NCBI RefSeq assembly: GCF_012726205.1
Contig: NZ_JAASAE010000005.1
Span: forward strand, 62,001-126,000
DNA length: 64,000 bases
Source: Rhodococcus sp. HNM0569
GTDB taxonomy: Bacteria; Actinomycetota; Actinomycetes; Mycobacteriales; Mycobacteriaceae
Direction: 5' to 3'
Part shown: positions 45,605 through 54,119 of the stretch, one piece after another
Position numbering within the stretch: the stretch's first letter is position 1
How the letters are laid out: each line of letters starts with the position of its first letter
Notes under the pieces: generated by a model
The model's database searches: none
What the model was told of the DNA's origin: nothing
What the model saw: only the letters and a program-made list of their open reading frames with translations
Position numbers and translations under genes: made by a program

Positions 45605-47194
45605 TCACCGCTCGGTCCGGACCCCGCGGCGCCGTGCGGTCAGTCTGCGCAGCGGGCCCCGCGCGTCGCGCAGCACCAGCCGGGCGGCGCTGCGCCCGCT
45701 CGCACCGCTGACACCGCCGCCGGGGTGGGTCGACGCGCCCGTCAGATACAGCCCGGGCGCGTCGGGAACTCGATGCTGCGCGAGCTCGGGCACCGGTCGC
45801 CACAACATCATCTGGTCGAGCGACATCTCGACGTGCATGACGTTGCCGCCGATCATGCCGAGTTCGCGCTCGATGTCCTCGGGCGACTGCACGTGCGCGT
45901 GCAGGATCGAGTCGGCGAAACCGGGTGCGAAACGCTCCATCTCGTCGACGACGCGGTCGCCCTCGCGGGCCGCGAGATCCGGCCACGACCGGCGCCCCGC
46001 GAGATGCCGCGGATGCCACTGCGACCACAACGTCACGAGGTGCTCGCCCTCGGGTGCGACCGATGCGTCGATCGACGAGAAGCTCATCCCGAGCACGGCC
46101 GGCCGCGGGGGAAGTTCACCCGCGAGCGCGGCGCCGTGCGCGAGACGGAGCTGCGCGCGCTCGGTCACGAGCAGCTGCAGGCCGGTCGCCGATTCGGCGT
46201 CGGTTGCACCCGCGAACCGAGGAAGGGCGTCGGTGCCCACCCGCACGACGAAGCCGAGGCCCGGGCCCACGCGGATGCGTCGGCGCCACCGGGCGAGCGA
46301 CGCGGCGTCGTAGCCGCCGTGCTCCAACAGGTCCAATGTGGTGAGGACGTGGCACCCGGCGACGACGGTGCGCGCGGCGATCTCGCGGCCCGAGACCGTG
46401 GTGGCGCGCCAGCCCGACCCGGTCCGCGCGAGTGCCGTGACGGCGTCGCCGGGTGTGACACGGCCGCCGGACGCCTCGAGTCGCGCGACGAGGGCGTCGG
46501 TGAGTGCGCCGCTGCCGCCGATCGCGCGACCGGGCGGCACGGTGTGCATCAGCGCCGCGAAGCCGACCATCGGCGCGGTGCCCGGCTCCGACATCGGCGG
46601 GCCCGACTGGGCGCCGAACCACGCGAGCGCCGCTTTGAGGCGTTCGTCGTCGAAGTACTCGTCGAGCAGTGCGTCGCCCGTCGTGAGGTACTGGCGGCTC
46701 AGGTCCACCGGGCCGTCGGCGCCGGTGAGGTCGGCGAACGACGCGGCGAGGTGGGTCGTGGTCGGCGGTTCGGCGAATGCCCGCATCACGCGGGCACTGC
46801 GCGGGCCCCACACGCGGACGAACCTGCGGTACGCGTCGGCGTCGCGCTCGCCGCACGCGCGGGCGATGGACGTGCAGGTCGCGTCGAGGCTGCGGTGGAA
46901 CACGATGGGCGGGCGGTCGTGCGCGGCGGGAGCGAACGCCCACGGGTCGCAGTCGACGTACCGCAGGCCGTGCTCGGCGAGCGACAGTTCCTCGACGATG
47001 CCGGTGTGGCGGATCATCAGGTGTGCGGAGGATCCGCGGTCCACGCGGTAACCGGGAAAGCGTTCGACGGTCGACACGGCGCCGCCCAGGACCGTGTCCC
47101 GTTCGAGCACTTCGACCGACCGGTCGGCGTCGGCCAGGTAGCACGCGGCGACGAGGGCGTTGTGCCCCGATCCGACGACGAGGGTGTCGATCAT
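45605..47194 (-). CDS. crtO: Beta-carotene ketolase, CrtO type
   Basis: A 529-residue FAD-dependent oxidoreductase of the CrtI/CrtO group. It begins DTLVVGSGHNALVAACYLAD and continues GGAVSTVERFPGYRVDRGSS, ALAWFGAQSGPPMSEPGTAP, VGFAALMHTVPPGRAIGGSG and LYLTGASTHPGGGVSGASG. I remember these segments as nearly the same in CrtO of Rhodococcus erythropolis, which adds a 4-keto group to beta- or gamma-carotene rings. This is unlike the CrtW-type ketolase. No cyclase gene is in the window, so its substrate must come from enzymes elsewhere. It follows the GNAT gene by 4 bases, so the two are co-transcribed. Confidence 0.9.
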   Translation of the reverse strand: MIDTLVVGSGHNALVAACYLADADRSVEVLERDTVLGGAVSTVERFPGYRVDRGSSAHLMIRHTGIVEELSLAEHGLRYVDCDPWAFAPAAHDRPPIVFHRSLDATCTSIARACGERDADAYRRFVRVWGPRSARVMRAFAEPPTTTHLAASFADLTGADGPVDLSRQYLTTGDALLDEYFDDERLKAALAWFGAQSGPPMSEPGTAPMVGFAALMHTVPPGRAIGGSGALTDALVARLEASGGRVTPGDAVTALARTGSGWRATTVSGREIAARTVVAGCHVLTTLDLLEHGGYDAASLARWRRRIRVGPGLGFVVRVGTDALPRFAGATDAESATGLQLLVTERAQLRLAHGAALAGELPPRPAVLGMSFSSIDASVAPEGEHLVTLWSQWHPRHLAGRRSWPDLAAREGDRVVDEMERFAPGFADSILHAHVQSPEDIERELGMIGGNVMHVEMSLDQMMLWRPVPELAQHRVPDAPGLYLTGASTHPGGGVSGASGRSAARLVLRDARGPLRRLTARRRGVRTER

Positions 47195-47198
47195 GCGC

Positions 47199-47780
47199 TC
47201 AGGCTAGCGGCGACACCCGGTCGGGCACGGGCAGGCTGCGCCCGAGCACCGCGAACGGCCGGCTGTCGCCGGTGAACCGGAACCGCCGGAGGACGTCGTC
47301 GAAGCCCAGGCGCCGGTAGAGATGCCAGGCCCGGTTGTCCTCGTCCGCGACTTCGGGAGTCGACAGCAACACTCGCCGTTCGGTGCGTCCGCGCAGGAGA
47401 CGGCGGAGCAAGGCCTCGCCGAGCCCGTGGCCCTGCGCGGTCGGCAGCACGTGGAGTTCGGTCAGTTCGAAGTAGTCGCCGAGTACCGCGTCGATGTCGT
47501 CGTGGTGCCACCCGGAGTGACGCATCCCGGTGCGCACCTGCTGGTGCCACCACTGCCGCGCCGACCCGGTGTACCCGTATGCCACACCCACGAGCCGGCC
47601 CGGCGAGTCGTTCGTGGTCTCGAGCGCGCCGACCGCACGCCACCCGGGCCGTGTCATGTGCTCGGTCCACATCGGTGCACGGTGGTATTCGGTGCCGCGC
47701 GGATAGCCCATCGCCGTGACGTACACGGCCAGTGCGTCGTCGAGCCGCGCGCGGAACTGCGTGGGCTCGAGATCGACCAC
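47199..47780 (-). CDS. GNAT family N-acetyltransferase (Rv2170-like)
   Basis: A 193-residue GNAT-fold protein. The acetyl-CoA motif is in LTELHVLPTAQGHGLGEALL (Q/RxxGxG/A), and NRAWHLYRRLGFDDV is the usual later segment. An insertion (GYTGSARQWWHQQVRTGMRH) precedes the core. The counterpart in mycobacteria is Rv2170, for which lysine or isoniazid acetylation has been discussed; substrate here is unknown. GTG start. It is the first gene of the minus-strand run GNAT-crtO-lppM and is divergent from the HEPN gene. Confidence 0.85.
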   Translation of the reverse strand: MVDLEPTQFRARLDDALAVYVTAMGYPRGTEYHRAPMWTEHMTRPGWRAVGALETTNDSPGRLVGVAYGYTGSARQWWHQQVRTGMRHSGWHHDDIDAVLGDYFELTELHVLPTAQGHGLGEALLRRLLRGRTERRVLLSTPEVADEDNRAWHLYRRLGFDDVLRRFRFTGDSRPFAVLGRSLPVPDRVSPLA

Positions 47781-48033
47781 TCGGGGTGCGGTGTCGGTGT
47801 CTACGGGATTCCCCTCTCTCCGGGTGTCGTCCGCTCGGGTCCGTCGCTGCTTCCGGGCCTCGTCGCACCCGGGCTGCTCTTGACGACATGTCGGTGGGTC
47901 CGGCTATATTGAATAGGTCGAACAGGTGTTCGATGTCCGGAGATCCGGTGGGCCCGAGGGAAGCGGGCTCACCGGATCGCCGATCCTCACCCATGATCGC
48001 CTGCCCGGCCGGGGCGGGCCAGGGAGGTACGCG

Positions 48034-48561
48034 ATGAAGTACGTGCCACAGCTGCCCGGCGATCCGCGTGTGCCGGGCGAGCCCGATGTCCGGTCGTCGC
48101 TGGAGTTTCCGCCGCCGCCGTCGCCGCTTGCCCCGCCGAGATCCTCCGGGGCCCCCGAGTCGGCGTTGCGGGCGCCGGGCAGCCCGCAGGCCTCCCTGCT
48201 GTTGTCTCGGGCCGACGCATTGCTCGCACGGTCGGCCGCGGCGGAATCGGCGAGCGACATCTTTCTGGAGGCCTATCTCGCAGCACTGCGTGGTGCGGGC
48301 GCGGTCGGCGCGCTCGCGTCCGCGACGCGGTCGCGCTCGCGCAACGCGTGGGTGTTGCTGGCGAGCGCCGATCCCGCGTTCACGGCATGGGCCGAGTACT
48401 TCGCGGGCCACTCGTCGACGCGCGCTGCGCTCGAGTCGGGTGCCGCGCGCACCGTCACGTACGCGCATGCCGACGAGTTCCACGGTCAGGTGGCCCGATT
48501 CCTGGGTGCCGTGCGGCTGCGGGTCGACAACGCACGGGCCGTCGAGCGGTACGCGTGCTGA
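48034..48561 (+). CDS. HEPN domain protein, SAV_6107 type
   Basis: A 175-residue protein. The first 55 residues are proline-rich and disordered. From residue 60 an all-helical domain follows (LLLSRADALLARSAAAESAS, AYLAALRGAGAVGALASATR, NAWVLLASADPAFTAWAEYF, ADEFHGQVARFLGAVRLRVD), which I recognise as the actinobacterial SAV_6107-type HEPN family. The RX4-6H ribonuclease motif of toxin HEPN proteins is not evident, so nuclease activity is doubtful. GGGAGG lies 6 bases before the ATG. Its last 16 bases, with the stop codon, form the first copy of a 24-bp tandem repeat that continues past the gene. Confidence 0.78.
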   Translation: MKYVPQLPGDPRVPGEPDVRSSLEFPPPPSPLAPPRSSGAPESALRAPGSPQASLLLSRADALLARSAAAESASDIFLEAYLAALRGAGAVGALASATRSRSRNAWVLLASADPAFTAWAEYFAGHSSTRAALESGAARTVTYAHADEFHGQVARFLGAVRLRVDNARAVERYAC

Positions 48562-48665
48562 GCGTCTGGGCGGTACGCGTGCTGAGTGTCTGAGCGGTAC
48601 GCGTGCTGAGTGTCTGAGCGATATGCGTCCTGAGGTGCTGGTCGGTGCGCGTCGTAGGCCGGATC
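48546..48665 (+). repeat. 24-bp tandem repeat at the 3' end of the HEPN gene
   Basis: Units 48546-48569, 48570-48593 and 48594-48617 are nearly identical (GCGGTACGCGTGCTGAGTGT plus CTGA). Unit 48618-48641 is diverged, and 48642-48665 keeps only CGGT-CGCGT. The gene's TGA stop lies in the first unit and is repeated in the next two, so the array is outside the coding frame. Confidence 0.92.
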
Positions 48666-48839
48666 CGGGCAAGTGCCGCATACCGGTTACGATCGGTGCC
48701 GTAACTCGTACTCCGAGTAGGTGGTACGGGGGAGGATGTCCTCGTATCATCGACATCAGGTAGCCGCCAAAGTCGGCTACCCACCGCTCGCACCCCCGGT
48801 GAGTGCGGTGGACACCCTTCAAGTGCCGGGGGAGGTACC

Positions 48840-49268
48840 GTGCCACTCTCCGAGCACGAGCAGCGCATGCTCGATCAGATCGAGAGCGCTCTCTATGCCG
48901 AGGACCCCAAATTTGCTTCGCACGTGCGAGGTGGCCGCCTGCGTGCGGCCTCGAGTAGACGCAGGCTGCAGTCCATCGCCCTGTTCGTGCTCGGGTTGGT
49001 GTTGCTGATCGCCGGCGTGGCGCTTCCGTTCAAGCCGGGTGGTTTCCCGATCATCAGTCTGGTCGGCTTCCTGGTCATGTTCGGTGCCGGTGTGCTTCTC
49101 CTGTGGGGAGGTGGGCGACTCAAGTCCGTCCCCTCCGCATCCGACGCGCCGCCCGGCGACAGCGGGACGCCGAGCAGTGGCCGCGGCAAGCGCGCCGGCC
49201 CGCGCAAGAGCGGCGGCGGGTTCTCCGCGCGCATGGAGGATCGCTTCCGCAAACGCTTCGAGCAGTAG
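48840..49268 (+). CDS. DUF3040 small membrane protein
   Basis: A 142-residue protein that begins with the family signature MPLSEHEQRMLDQIESALYA and DPKFA. Two membrane helices at about residues 43-63 and 68-90 follow, then a basic, serine- and glycine-rich tail. DUF3040 genes commonly stand just before mraZ in actinobacteria (Rv2169c in M. tuberculosis), which suggests a role linked to division or wall growth, but none is established. The GTG start has GGGGGAGG 4 bases upstream. A strong terminator follows 12 bases after the stop codon, so mraZ is transcribed separately. Confidence 0.9.
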   Translation: MPLSEHEQRMLDQIESALYAEDPKFASHVRGGRLRAASSRRRLQSIALFVLGLVLLIAGVALPFKPGGFPIISLVGFLVMFGAGVLLLWGGGRLKSVPSASDAPPGDSGTPSSGRGKRAGPRKSGGGFSARMEDRFRKRFEQ

Positions 49269-49280
49269 TTCTCCGCGTAG

Positions 49281-49321
49281 CGCCGGCGGTACGACGACGA
49301 GTCGTGCCGCCGGCGTTTTTT
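49281..49321 (+). terminator. Rho-independent terminator after the DUF3040 gene
   Basis: A 15-bp stem (49281-49295 with 49301-49315, one G-T pair) on the loop GACGA is followed by six T residues. It is the only terminator in the window with a clear T tract. Confidence 0.95.
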
Positions 49322-49326
49322 CGTGT

Positions 49327-49500
49327 CCCCACTGGGCTCCACCTGGCGGCCCCACCTGTCCCCACTGCGTCCTCGCGCACCGTCCGGTTGCGGGTGATCG
49401 TCGCGGGGGCTGCGTGTTTTCCTGCGGATTCCCGTGTGGCAGCCGTGCTGGTGGGTGCGCGTGGCGACGGTCACCGCGCCCGCGCCCCACCGGTCCCCAC
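49327..49500 (-). promoter_or_regulatory. Outlying MraZ-like boxes, mostly in reverse orientation
   Basis: Pairs of CCCCAC (GTGGGG on the minus strand) start exactly 10 bases apart at 49350 and 49360 and at 49485 and 49495. A weaker pair lies at 49327 (CCCCAC) and 49337 (CTCCAC). A weak forward pair GTGGGT/GTGGCG lies at 49451 and 49461. The repeat and period equal those of the operator at the mraZ promoter. Function as extra MraZ sites is inferred. Confidence 0.5.
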
Positions 49501-49560
49501 GCGATGTACCTGCGTAGATCACGAATTCCTTCGAGACTGCAGCCGAAACTTCCACCGGCC

Positions 49561-49600
49561 GTGGGGGAAAGTGGGGTAATGTGGGGCCCGGCGGGGACGG
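49561..49600 (+). promoter_or_regulatory. mraZ operator: GTGGGG boxes every 10 bases, with overlapping promoter
   Basis: GTGGGG begins at 49561, 49571 and 49581, and the degenerate GCGGGG at 49591. MraZ proteins of other bacteria bind direct repeats of TGGG with a 10-base period in their own promoter, so this is the expected autorepression site. The -10-like TAATGT (49577-49582) lies inside the array. The mraZ ATG is 38 bases further. Confidence 0.85.
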
Positions 49601-49637
49601 AGACGTCGCCCCCGGCGAGCAGGCGGGAGGTGTCGGG

Positions 49638-50069
49638 ATGTTTCTCGGTACCTACACGCCACGGCTCGACGACAAGGGGCGGCTCACGTTGCCCAAGAAG
49701 TTCCGCGGGATTCTCGACAAGGGGTTGATGGTGACCAAAGGTCAGGACCACAGCCTCGCCGTGTATCCCCGGGAAGAGTTCGTCGCACTCGCGCGGCGGG
49801 CTGCCGCTGCCTCACGGAGCGATCCCGAGGCACGCGCGTTCGTGCGCAACCTCGCGGCAGGTACCGAAGAGCAGGAACCGGACGCGCAAGGCCGGATCGT
49901 GCTCTCCGCGGAGCATCGCCGGTACGCGAATCTCGACAAGGAATGCGTCGTGATCGGCTCGGTGGACTTCGTGGAGGTGTGGGACAAGGCGGCGTGGGAA
50001 CGCTACGTCGCCGCGAACGAGGAGAGCTACTCGCAAGCCGCGGGTGCCGCTCTCGGAGACATCGTCTGA
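49638..50069 (+). CDS. mraZ: Transcriptional regulator MraZ
   Basis: A 143-residue protein with two AbrB-like SpoVT domains: the first begins [20 protein letters not shown], and the second includes [20 protein letters not shown]. It forms a ring and represses the division and cell wall cluster by binding repeated TGGG boxes. The ATG at 49638 is set by this conserved start and by GGGAGG 7 bases upstream. A longer frame upstream runs through the operator and is not used. It is the first gene of the dcw cluster; rsmH starts 198 bases after its stop. Confidence 0.96.
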   Translation: MFLGTYTPRLDDKGRLTLPKKFRGILDKGLMVTKGQDHSLAVYPREEFVALARRAAAASRSDPEARAFVRNLAAGTEEQEPDAQGRIVLSAEHRRYANLDKECVVIGSVDFVEVWDKAAWERYVAANEESYSQAAGAALGDIV

Positions 50070-50267
50070 GCGGGCGTCGTCCGGCGAGGCGGAGCGCTTC
50101 GTGGCCTCTGTCCGAGCGAACCCTGACGCACTTCCCCAGCGCCAGGTCGAGATCGGGCAGGGACCACGGAGCACTCCGCAGCCGCCGGACCCGGTGGAGC
50201 GGGCAGGACGCCCCCGGGAGGAATGGGACGGCAACACACGATCGACCGCACGAACCGGAGGCATGAG

Positions 50268-51272
50268 GTGGACGACGAGGTCAGCCGGCAGGCCGACGGC
50301 TTCGGGCACGTCCCGGTCATGCTCGAGCGCGCCGTCGAACTCCTCGGGCCCGCCGTCACGGCGGTGTCGCCGGACGGCACCGGTGCGGTCATGGTCGATG
50401 CGACACTCGGACTCGGAGGTCACTCCGAGCATTTCCTGCGCACCTTTCCGGGGCTGCGGCTCATCGGTCTCGACCGCGATCCCGACGCCCTCGCCACGGC
50501 CCGACGACGGCTCGAGCCCTACCGCGAGCGCACCACGTTCGTCCGCACGCGTTACGACGGCATCGCCGACGCACTCGTCGAGGCGGGACTGGAGCCGGTC
50601 GAGTCGGTCCACGCGATCCTGTTCGACCTCGGCGTGTCGTCGATGCAACTCGACGAGGCCGACCGTGGGTTCGCGTACTCGGTGGACGCGCCGCTCGACA
50701 TGCGCATGGATCCCACGTCGGGCATCACGGCCGCCGACGTCCTCAACACGTACAGCCACGGCGACCTCGCGCGCGTGCTGAGCACGTACGGCGAGGAGCG
50801 GTTCGCGGGCCGCATCGCCTCCGAGATCGTGCGCACGCGCGAGCACACCCCGTTCACCACGAGCGCACCGCTCGTCGAACTCCTGTACCGGGCGATTCCG
50901 GCGGCCACCCGCCGCACGGGTGGGCATCCGGCCAAGCGGACCTTCCAGGCGCTTCGGGTCGAGGTCAACAGCGAGCTCGAGTCGTTGCGTTCCGCGGTGC
51001 CTGCGGGGCTGGACGCGCTCGCGGTCGGCGGACGGGTGGTCTTCATGTCGTACCAGTCGCTCGAGGACCGCGTCGTCAAGCAGGAGCTCGCGCCGCGTGC
51101 GCGCTCGCGCAGCCCCGAGGGCCTGCCGGTCGAGTTGCCCGGCACCGGCCCCGAGTTCCGCATTCTCACCCGGGGCGCCGAGCGGGCGTCCGAGCAGGAA
51201 ATCGACGAGAACCCACGATCGGCCCCGGTGCGCCTGCGTGCAGCGGAACGAATTGCGAGGAGGGCTTCATGA
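50268..51272 (+). CDS. rsmH: 16S rRNA (cytosine(1402)-N4)-methyltransferase
   Basis: RsmH (MraW) methylates C1402 of 16S rRNA with S-adenosylmethionine. The 334 residues contain [13 protein letters not shown] at the start, the SAM motif [15 protein letters not shown] near residue 45, [16 protein letters not shown] near 70, [17 protein letters not shown] near 120 and [18 protein letters not shown] near 225. I chose the GTG at 50268 because GGAGG lies 6 bases upstream; an ATG at 50223 is in frame but directly abuts a GGGAGGA sequence. The stop codon overlaps the ftsL-like start. Confidence 0.94.
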   Translation: MDDEVSRQADGFGHVPVMLERAVELLGPAVTAVSPDGTGAVMVDATLGLGGHSEHFLRTFPGLRLIGLDRDPDALATARRRLEPYRERTTFVRTRYDGIADALVEAGLEPVESVHAILFDLGVSSMQLDEADRGFAYSVDAPLDMRMDPTSGITAADVLNTYSHGDLARVLSTYGEERFAGRIASEIVRTREHTPFTTSAPLVELLYRAIPAATRRTGGHPAKRTFQALRVEVNSELESLRSAVPAGLDALAVGGRVVFMSYQSLEDRVVKQELAPRARSRSPEGLPVELPGTGPEFRILTRGAERASEQEIDENPRSAPVRLRAAERIARRAS

Positions 51273-52030
51273 CTGTCCAGCTGAGCGCCACGACCGGTGC
51301 CCGTCCCGCCCGCACGAGCCGCACTCGTTCGACGCGCACGGGTGCGGCGGCACGTGCATACGATCGCCGCACCGCACGGGCGGCGGCTGCGCGCGGCGCA
51401 GGCTCGCACACGCGCAGCGCCCGTTCGGTCGCGCTTGCGGCGCGCGTGCCGTTCGTCGCCCTCGTCATCGGGCTGCTGTCGGTCGGCCTCGTCGTCACCC
51501 TCCTGCTCACCACCAAGGCGGCCGAGGGCTCGTACCAGTTGAGCGACGCGCGCGAGTACAACCAGTCGCTCACCGAGCAGAAGGCGGCGCTCGAACGCGA
51601 CGTCGCGGCCGCCAACTCGGCGCCGCAGCTCGCGCAGGAGGCGGCGGCGCTCGGCATGGTGCCTGCGGTCGATCCCGCGCGTCTCGTCGTGCACGACGAC
51701 GGCAGCGTGGAGGTCGTCGGCACGCCGAAGCCGGCGGAAGGGGCACCGGTCGCACCGCTCGATCGTCCGGCTGCTGTCAGCAGCGGCGCGAACGTCGGCA
51801 CCGCGACGTCGCGGTCGGCCCCGGTCGCTCCGTCGACACGGGGCGACGACCGCCGCGGCGGCACCGAGAATTCGCGCGCAGCCACGGACACGCGGGCCGC
51901 GGACACGCGGGCGGCCAATGACACGGACGTCGCGGCGCGGGAGGGACAATTGGTGCCCGTGAGCCCCGCCGCACCGCAGTCCGCCGACCCTCGGTCCGCA
52001 GAGCGTCCCGCCGAGTCCGCGAGCAGGTAG
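51269..52030 (+). CDS. ftsL: FtsL-like septal protein with long disordered tail
   Basis: A 253-residue single-span protein in the FtsL position. The cytoplasmic part (residues 1-58) is basic and rich in A, R and T. The helix is at about residues 61-81 ([19 protein letters not shown]), followed by a short coiled coil ([20 protein letters not shown]) and the FtsL/DivIC-like segment [18 protein letters not shown]. The last 110 residues are disordered. In mycobacteria the matching gene is Rv2164c. It should join FtsQ and FtsB to control FtsW-FtsI. ATG overlaps the rsmH stop (ATGA). Confidence 0.85.
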   Translation: MTVQLSATTGARPARTSRTRSTRTGAAARAYDRRTARAAAARGAGSHTRSARSVALAARVPFVALVIGLLSVGLVVTLLLTTKAAEGSYQLSDAREYNQSLTEQKAALERDVAAANSAPQLAQEAAALGMVPAVDPARLVVHDDGSVEVVGTPKPAEGAPVAPLDRPAAVSSGANVGTATSRSAPVAPSTRGDDRRGGTENSRAATDTRAADTRAANDTDVAAREGQLVPVSPAAPQSADPRSAERPAESASR

Positions 52031-52034
52031 CCCG

Positions 52035-53954
52035 TTGGGACGCACGACCCCCTCCGGACGGCCTCGTGGTGCCGCCGCGCGTACTCGCGGCGGCACCGCG
52101 TCGTTCGCGCTCCGCAACAAGTGGGGCCGTATCGCGATGTGCGCGGTGCTCGTGATCGCGGCGGCGCAGCTCGTCAAGATCCAGATCATCGACGCACCGG
52201 CACTGTCCGCGGAAGCCGCGGAACAGCGCACCACCACGATGGTCGACAAGGCGCTGCGCGGTGCGGTCACCGACCGCAGCGGCAAACCCATCGCATTCAC
52301 GATGGAGGCGCGCGCGCTCACCTTCCAGCCGGTGCGCGTGCGCAAGGAACTCGAGGAAGCGAAGCAGCAGGATCCCGCCGCGCCGTCCGTCGAGGACCGC
52401 CTCGACGCCATCGCGGCCGCCGTGCACGATCGGCTCGCCGACGCTGCGGCGTCGGCGCAGAAGAATCCGCGCGACGCGGCCGCGGCGGTCGCGAGCGACG
52501 TACCGGACGAGAAGGATCTGCTGAAGCAACTGCGGAGCGACGAGACGTTCGTGTATCTCGCACGCAATGTCGATCCCGCGGTCGCGGAGGCGATCAGCGA
52601 CGAGTACCAGGAGGTCGGCACCGAGCGGCAGGACGTGCGCGAGTATCCCGGCGGATCGCTCGCCGCGAATATCGTGGGAGCCACCGGGTGGGACGGGCAC
52701 GGCCTGCTCGGGCTCGAGGACTCGCTCGACGCGACCCTTGCGGGCACCGACGGCTCGCAGACCTACGATCGCGGCTCCGACGGTGCGATCATCCCCGGCA
52801 GTTGGCGCGACAAACATCCCGCCGTCGACGGCTCCGACGTCGAGCTCACGTTGGACTCCGACCTGCAGTACTACGTGCAGCAGCAGGTGCAGAGCGCGAA
52901 GGACAAGTCGGGTGCGAAGAATGCCTCCGCGGTCGTGCTCGACGCGAAGACCGGCGAAGTGATGGCGATGTCGAACGACAACACGTTCAACCCGGGGATC
53001 GGTGTCGGCAACAATCCGCCGACGGTTCAGATGGGCAATCTGCCGGTCAGCACGCCGTTCGAACCGGGCTCGGTCAACAAGATCGTCACGGCCGCGGCAG
53101 CCATCGAGTACGGCCTCACGACGCCCGCCGAGGTGCTGCAGGTGCCGGGGTCGATCGAGATGTCGGGCGTGTCGGTCAAGGACGCGTGGGACCACGGCAC
53201 CGTGCCGTTCACGACGACGGGTGTGTTCGGCAAGTCGTCGAACGTCGGCACCCTCATGCTCGCGCAGCGTGTCGGCGAGGAACGCTATGCTGACATGCTC
53301 GATCGATTCGGCCTGGGCAGACGCACCGGGGTGGGCCTGCCCGGCGAGAGCGGTGGCAACGTCCCGAGCAGCGACCAATGGTCGGGCGGCACGTTCGCGA
53401 ACCTGCCGATCGGCCAGGGCCTGTCGATGACGTTGCTGCAGATGACGAGCATCTACCAGGCGATCGCGAACGACGGTGTGCGCGTGCCCCCGCGCATCGT
53501 GAAATCGACGGTCGGGCCCGACGGCGAACGCACGGACGAGGAGCGGCCCGACGGCGTGCGGGTCGTCGGGGAGCAGACCGCGCGCACGGTCCGCGACATG
53601 TTCCGTGCCGTGGTCCAGAGCGATCCGCAGGGCTACCAGCAGGGCACGGGCGCTGCGGCGGCTGTCGACGGCTACCAGATCAGCGGCAAGACCGGCACCG
53701 CGCAGCAGGTGGACCCGGCGTGCGGGTGCTACTCGAACTCGAACTACTGGATCACATTCGCCGGCATCGCGCCGTCGGACGACCCGCGTTATGTCGTCGG
53801 GCTCATGCTCGACGCCCCCACCCGCAGCTCGGACGGTTCGGGCGGCCAGTCGGCGGCGCCGCTGTTCCACAGCATCGCGTCGTGGCTGCTGCAACGCGAC
53901 AGCATTCCGATGTCTCCGGATCCCGGTCGAAGGTTGGTGCTGGAAGCGGATTGA
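52035..53954 (+). CDS. ftsI: Septal peptidoglycan transpeptidase (PBP3/FtsI)
   Basis: A class B penicillin-binding protein of 639 residues, PbpB in mycobacteria. After an N-terminal helix at about residues 32-52 comes the dimerisation domain with ARALTFQPVRVR and EYPGGSLAANIVG. The transpeptidase domain has the three active-site motifs: SVNK with nucleophile S346 (FEPGSVNK), SSN at 401-403 (GKSSNVGTL) and KTG at 552-554 (SGKTGTAQ). Two cysteines in CGCYSNSNYW fit a disulphide known in mycolata. Start is TTG, 5 bases after the ftsL-like stop. It closes septal cross-links with FtsW. Confidence 0.95.
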   Translation: MGRTTPSGRPRGAAARTRGGTASFALRNKWGRIAMCAVLVIAAAQLVKIQIIDAPALSAEAAEQRTTTMVDKALRGAVTDRSGKPIAFTMEARALTFQPVRVRKELEEAKQQDPAAPSVEDRLDAIAAAVHDRLADAAASAQKNPRDAAAAVASDVPDEKDLLKQLRSDETFVYLARNVDPAVAEAISDEYQEVGTERQDVREYPGGSLAANIVGATGWDGHGLLGLEDSLDATLAGTDGSQTYDRGSDGAIIPGSWRDKHPAVDGSDVELTLDSDLQYYVQQQVQSAKDKSGAKNASAVVLDAKTGEVMAMSNDNTFNPGIGVGNNPPTVQMGNLPVSTPFEPGSVNKIVTAAAAIEYGLTTPAEVLQVPGSIEMSGVSVKDAWDHGTVPFTTTGVFGKSSNVGTLMLAQRVGEERYADMLDRFGLGRRTGVGLPGESGGNVPSSDQWSGGTFANLPIGQGLSMTLLQMTSIYQAIANDGVRVPPRIVKSTVGPDGERTDEERPDGVRVVGEQTARTVRDMFRAVVQSDPQGYQQGTGAAAAVDGYQISGKTGTAQQVDPACGCYSNSNYWITFAGIAPSDDPRYVVGLMLDAPTRSSDGSGGQSAAPLFHSIASWLLQRDSIPMSPDPGRRLVLEAD

Positions 53955-54119
53955 TCGCCTGAGCACGGCGATCGCGCGCGTGGCGCACCGCGCGTACCGC
54001 CGAGAGCGTGCGCGGTAACCTGAGTCCCCGGATCGGGTGCCGTGTGCGGCGCCCGTGGCCGCAGATCGGCCGCTGCAACACCGCAACACCAGTCACACCG
54101 TCACCAGAGAGGAGCGAGG

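Noticed and set aside
48034-48561. HEPN protein as the toxin of a toxin-antitoxin pair
   Set aside because: There is no small nucleotidyltransferase or other antitoxin next to it, and the RX4-6H motif of active HEPN ribonucleases is not evident.
51777-54089. A 770-codon minus-strand frame opposite ftsI
   Set aside because: It is antisense to a clear penicillin-binding protein gene and shows no domain; a composition shadow.
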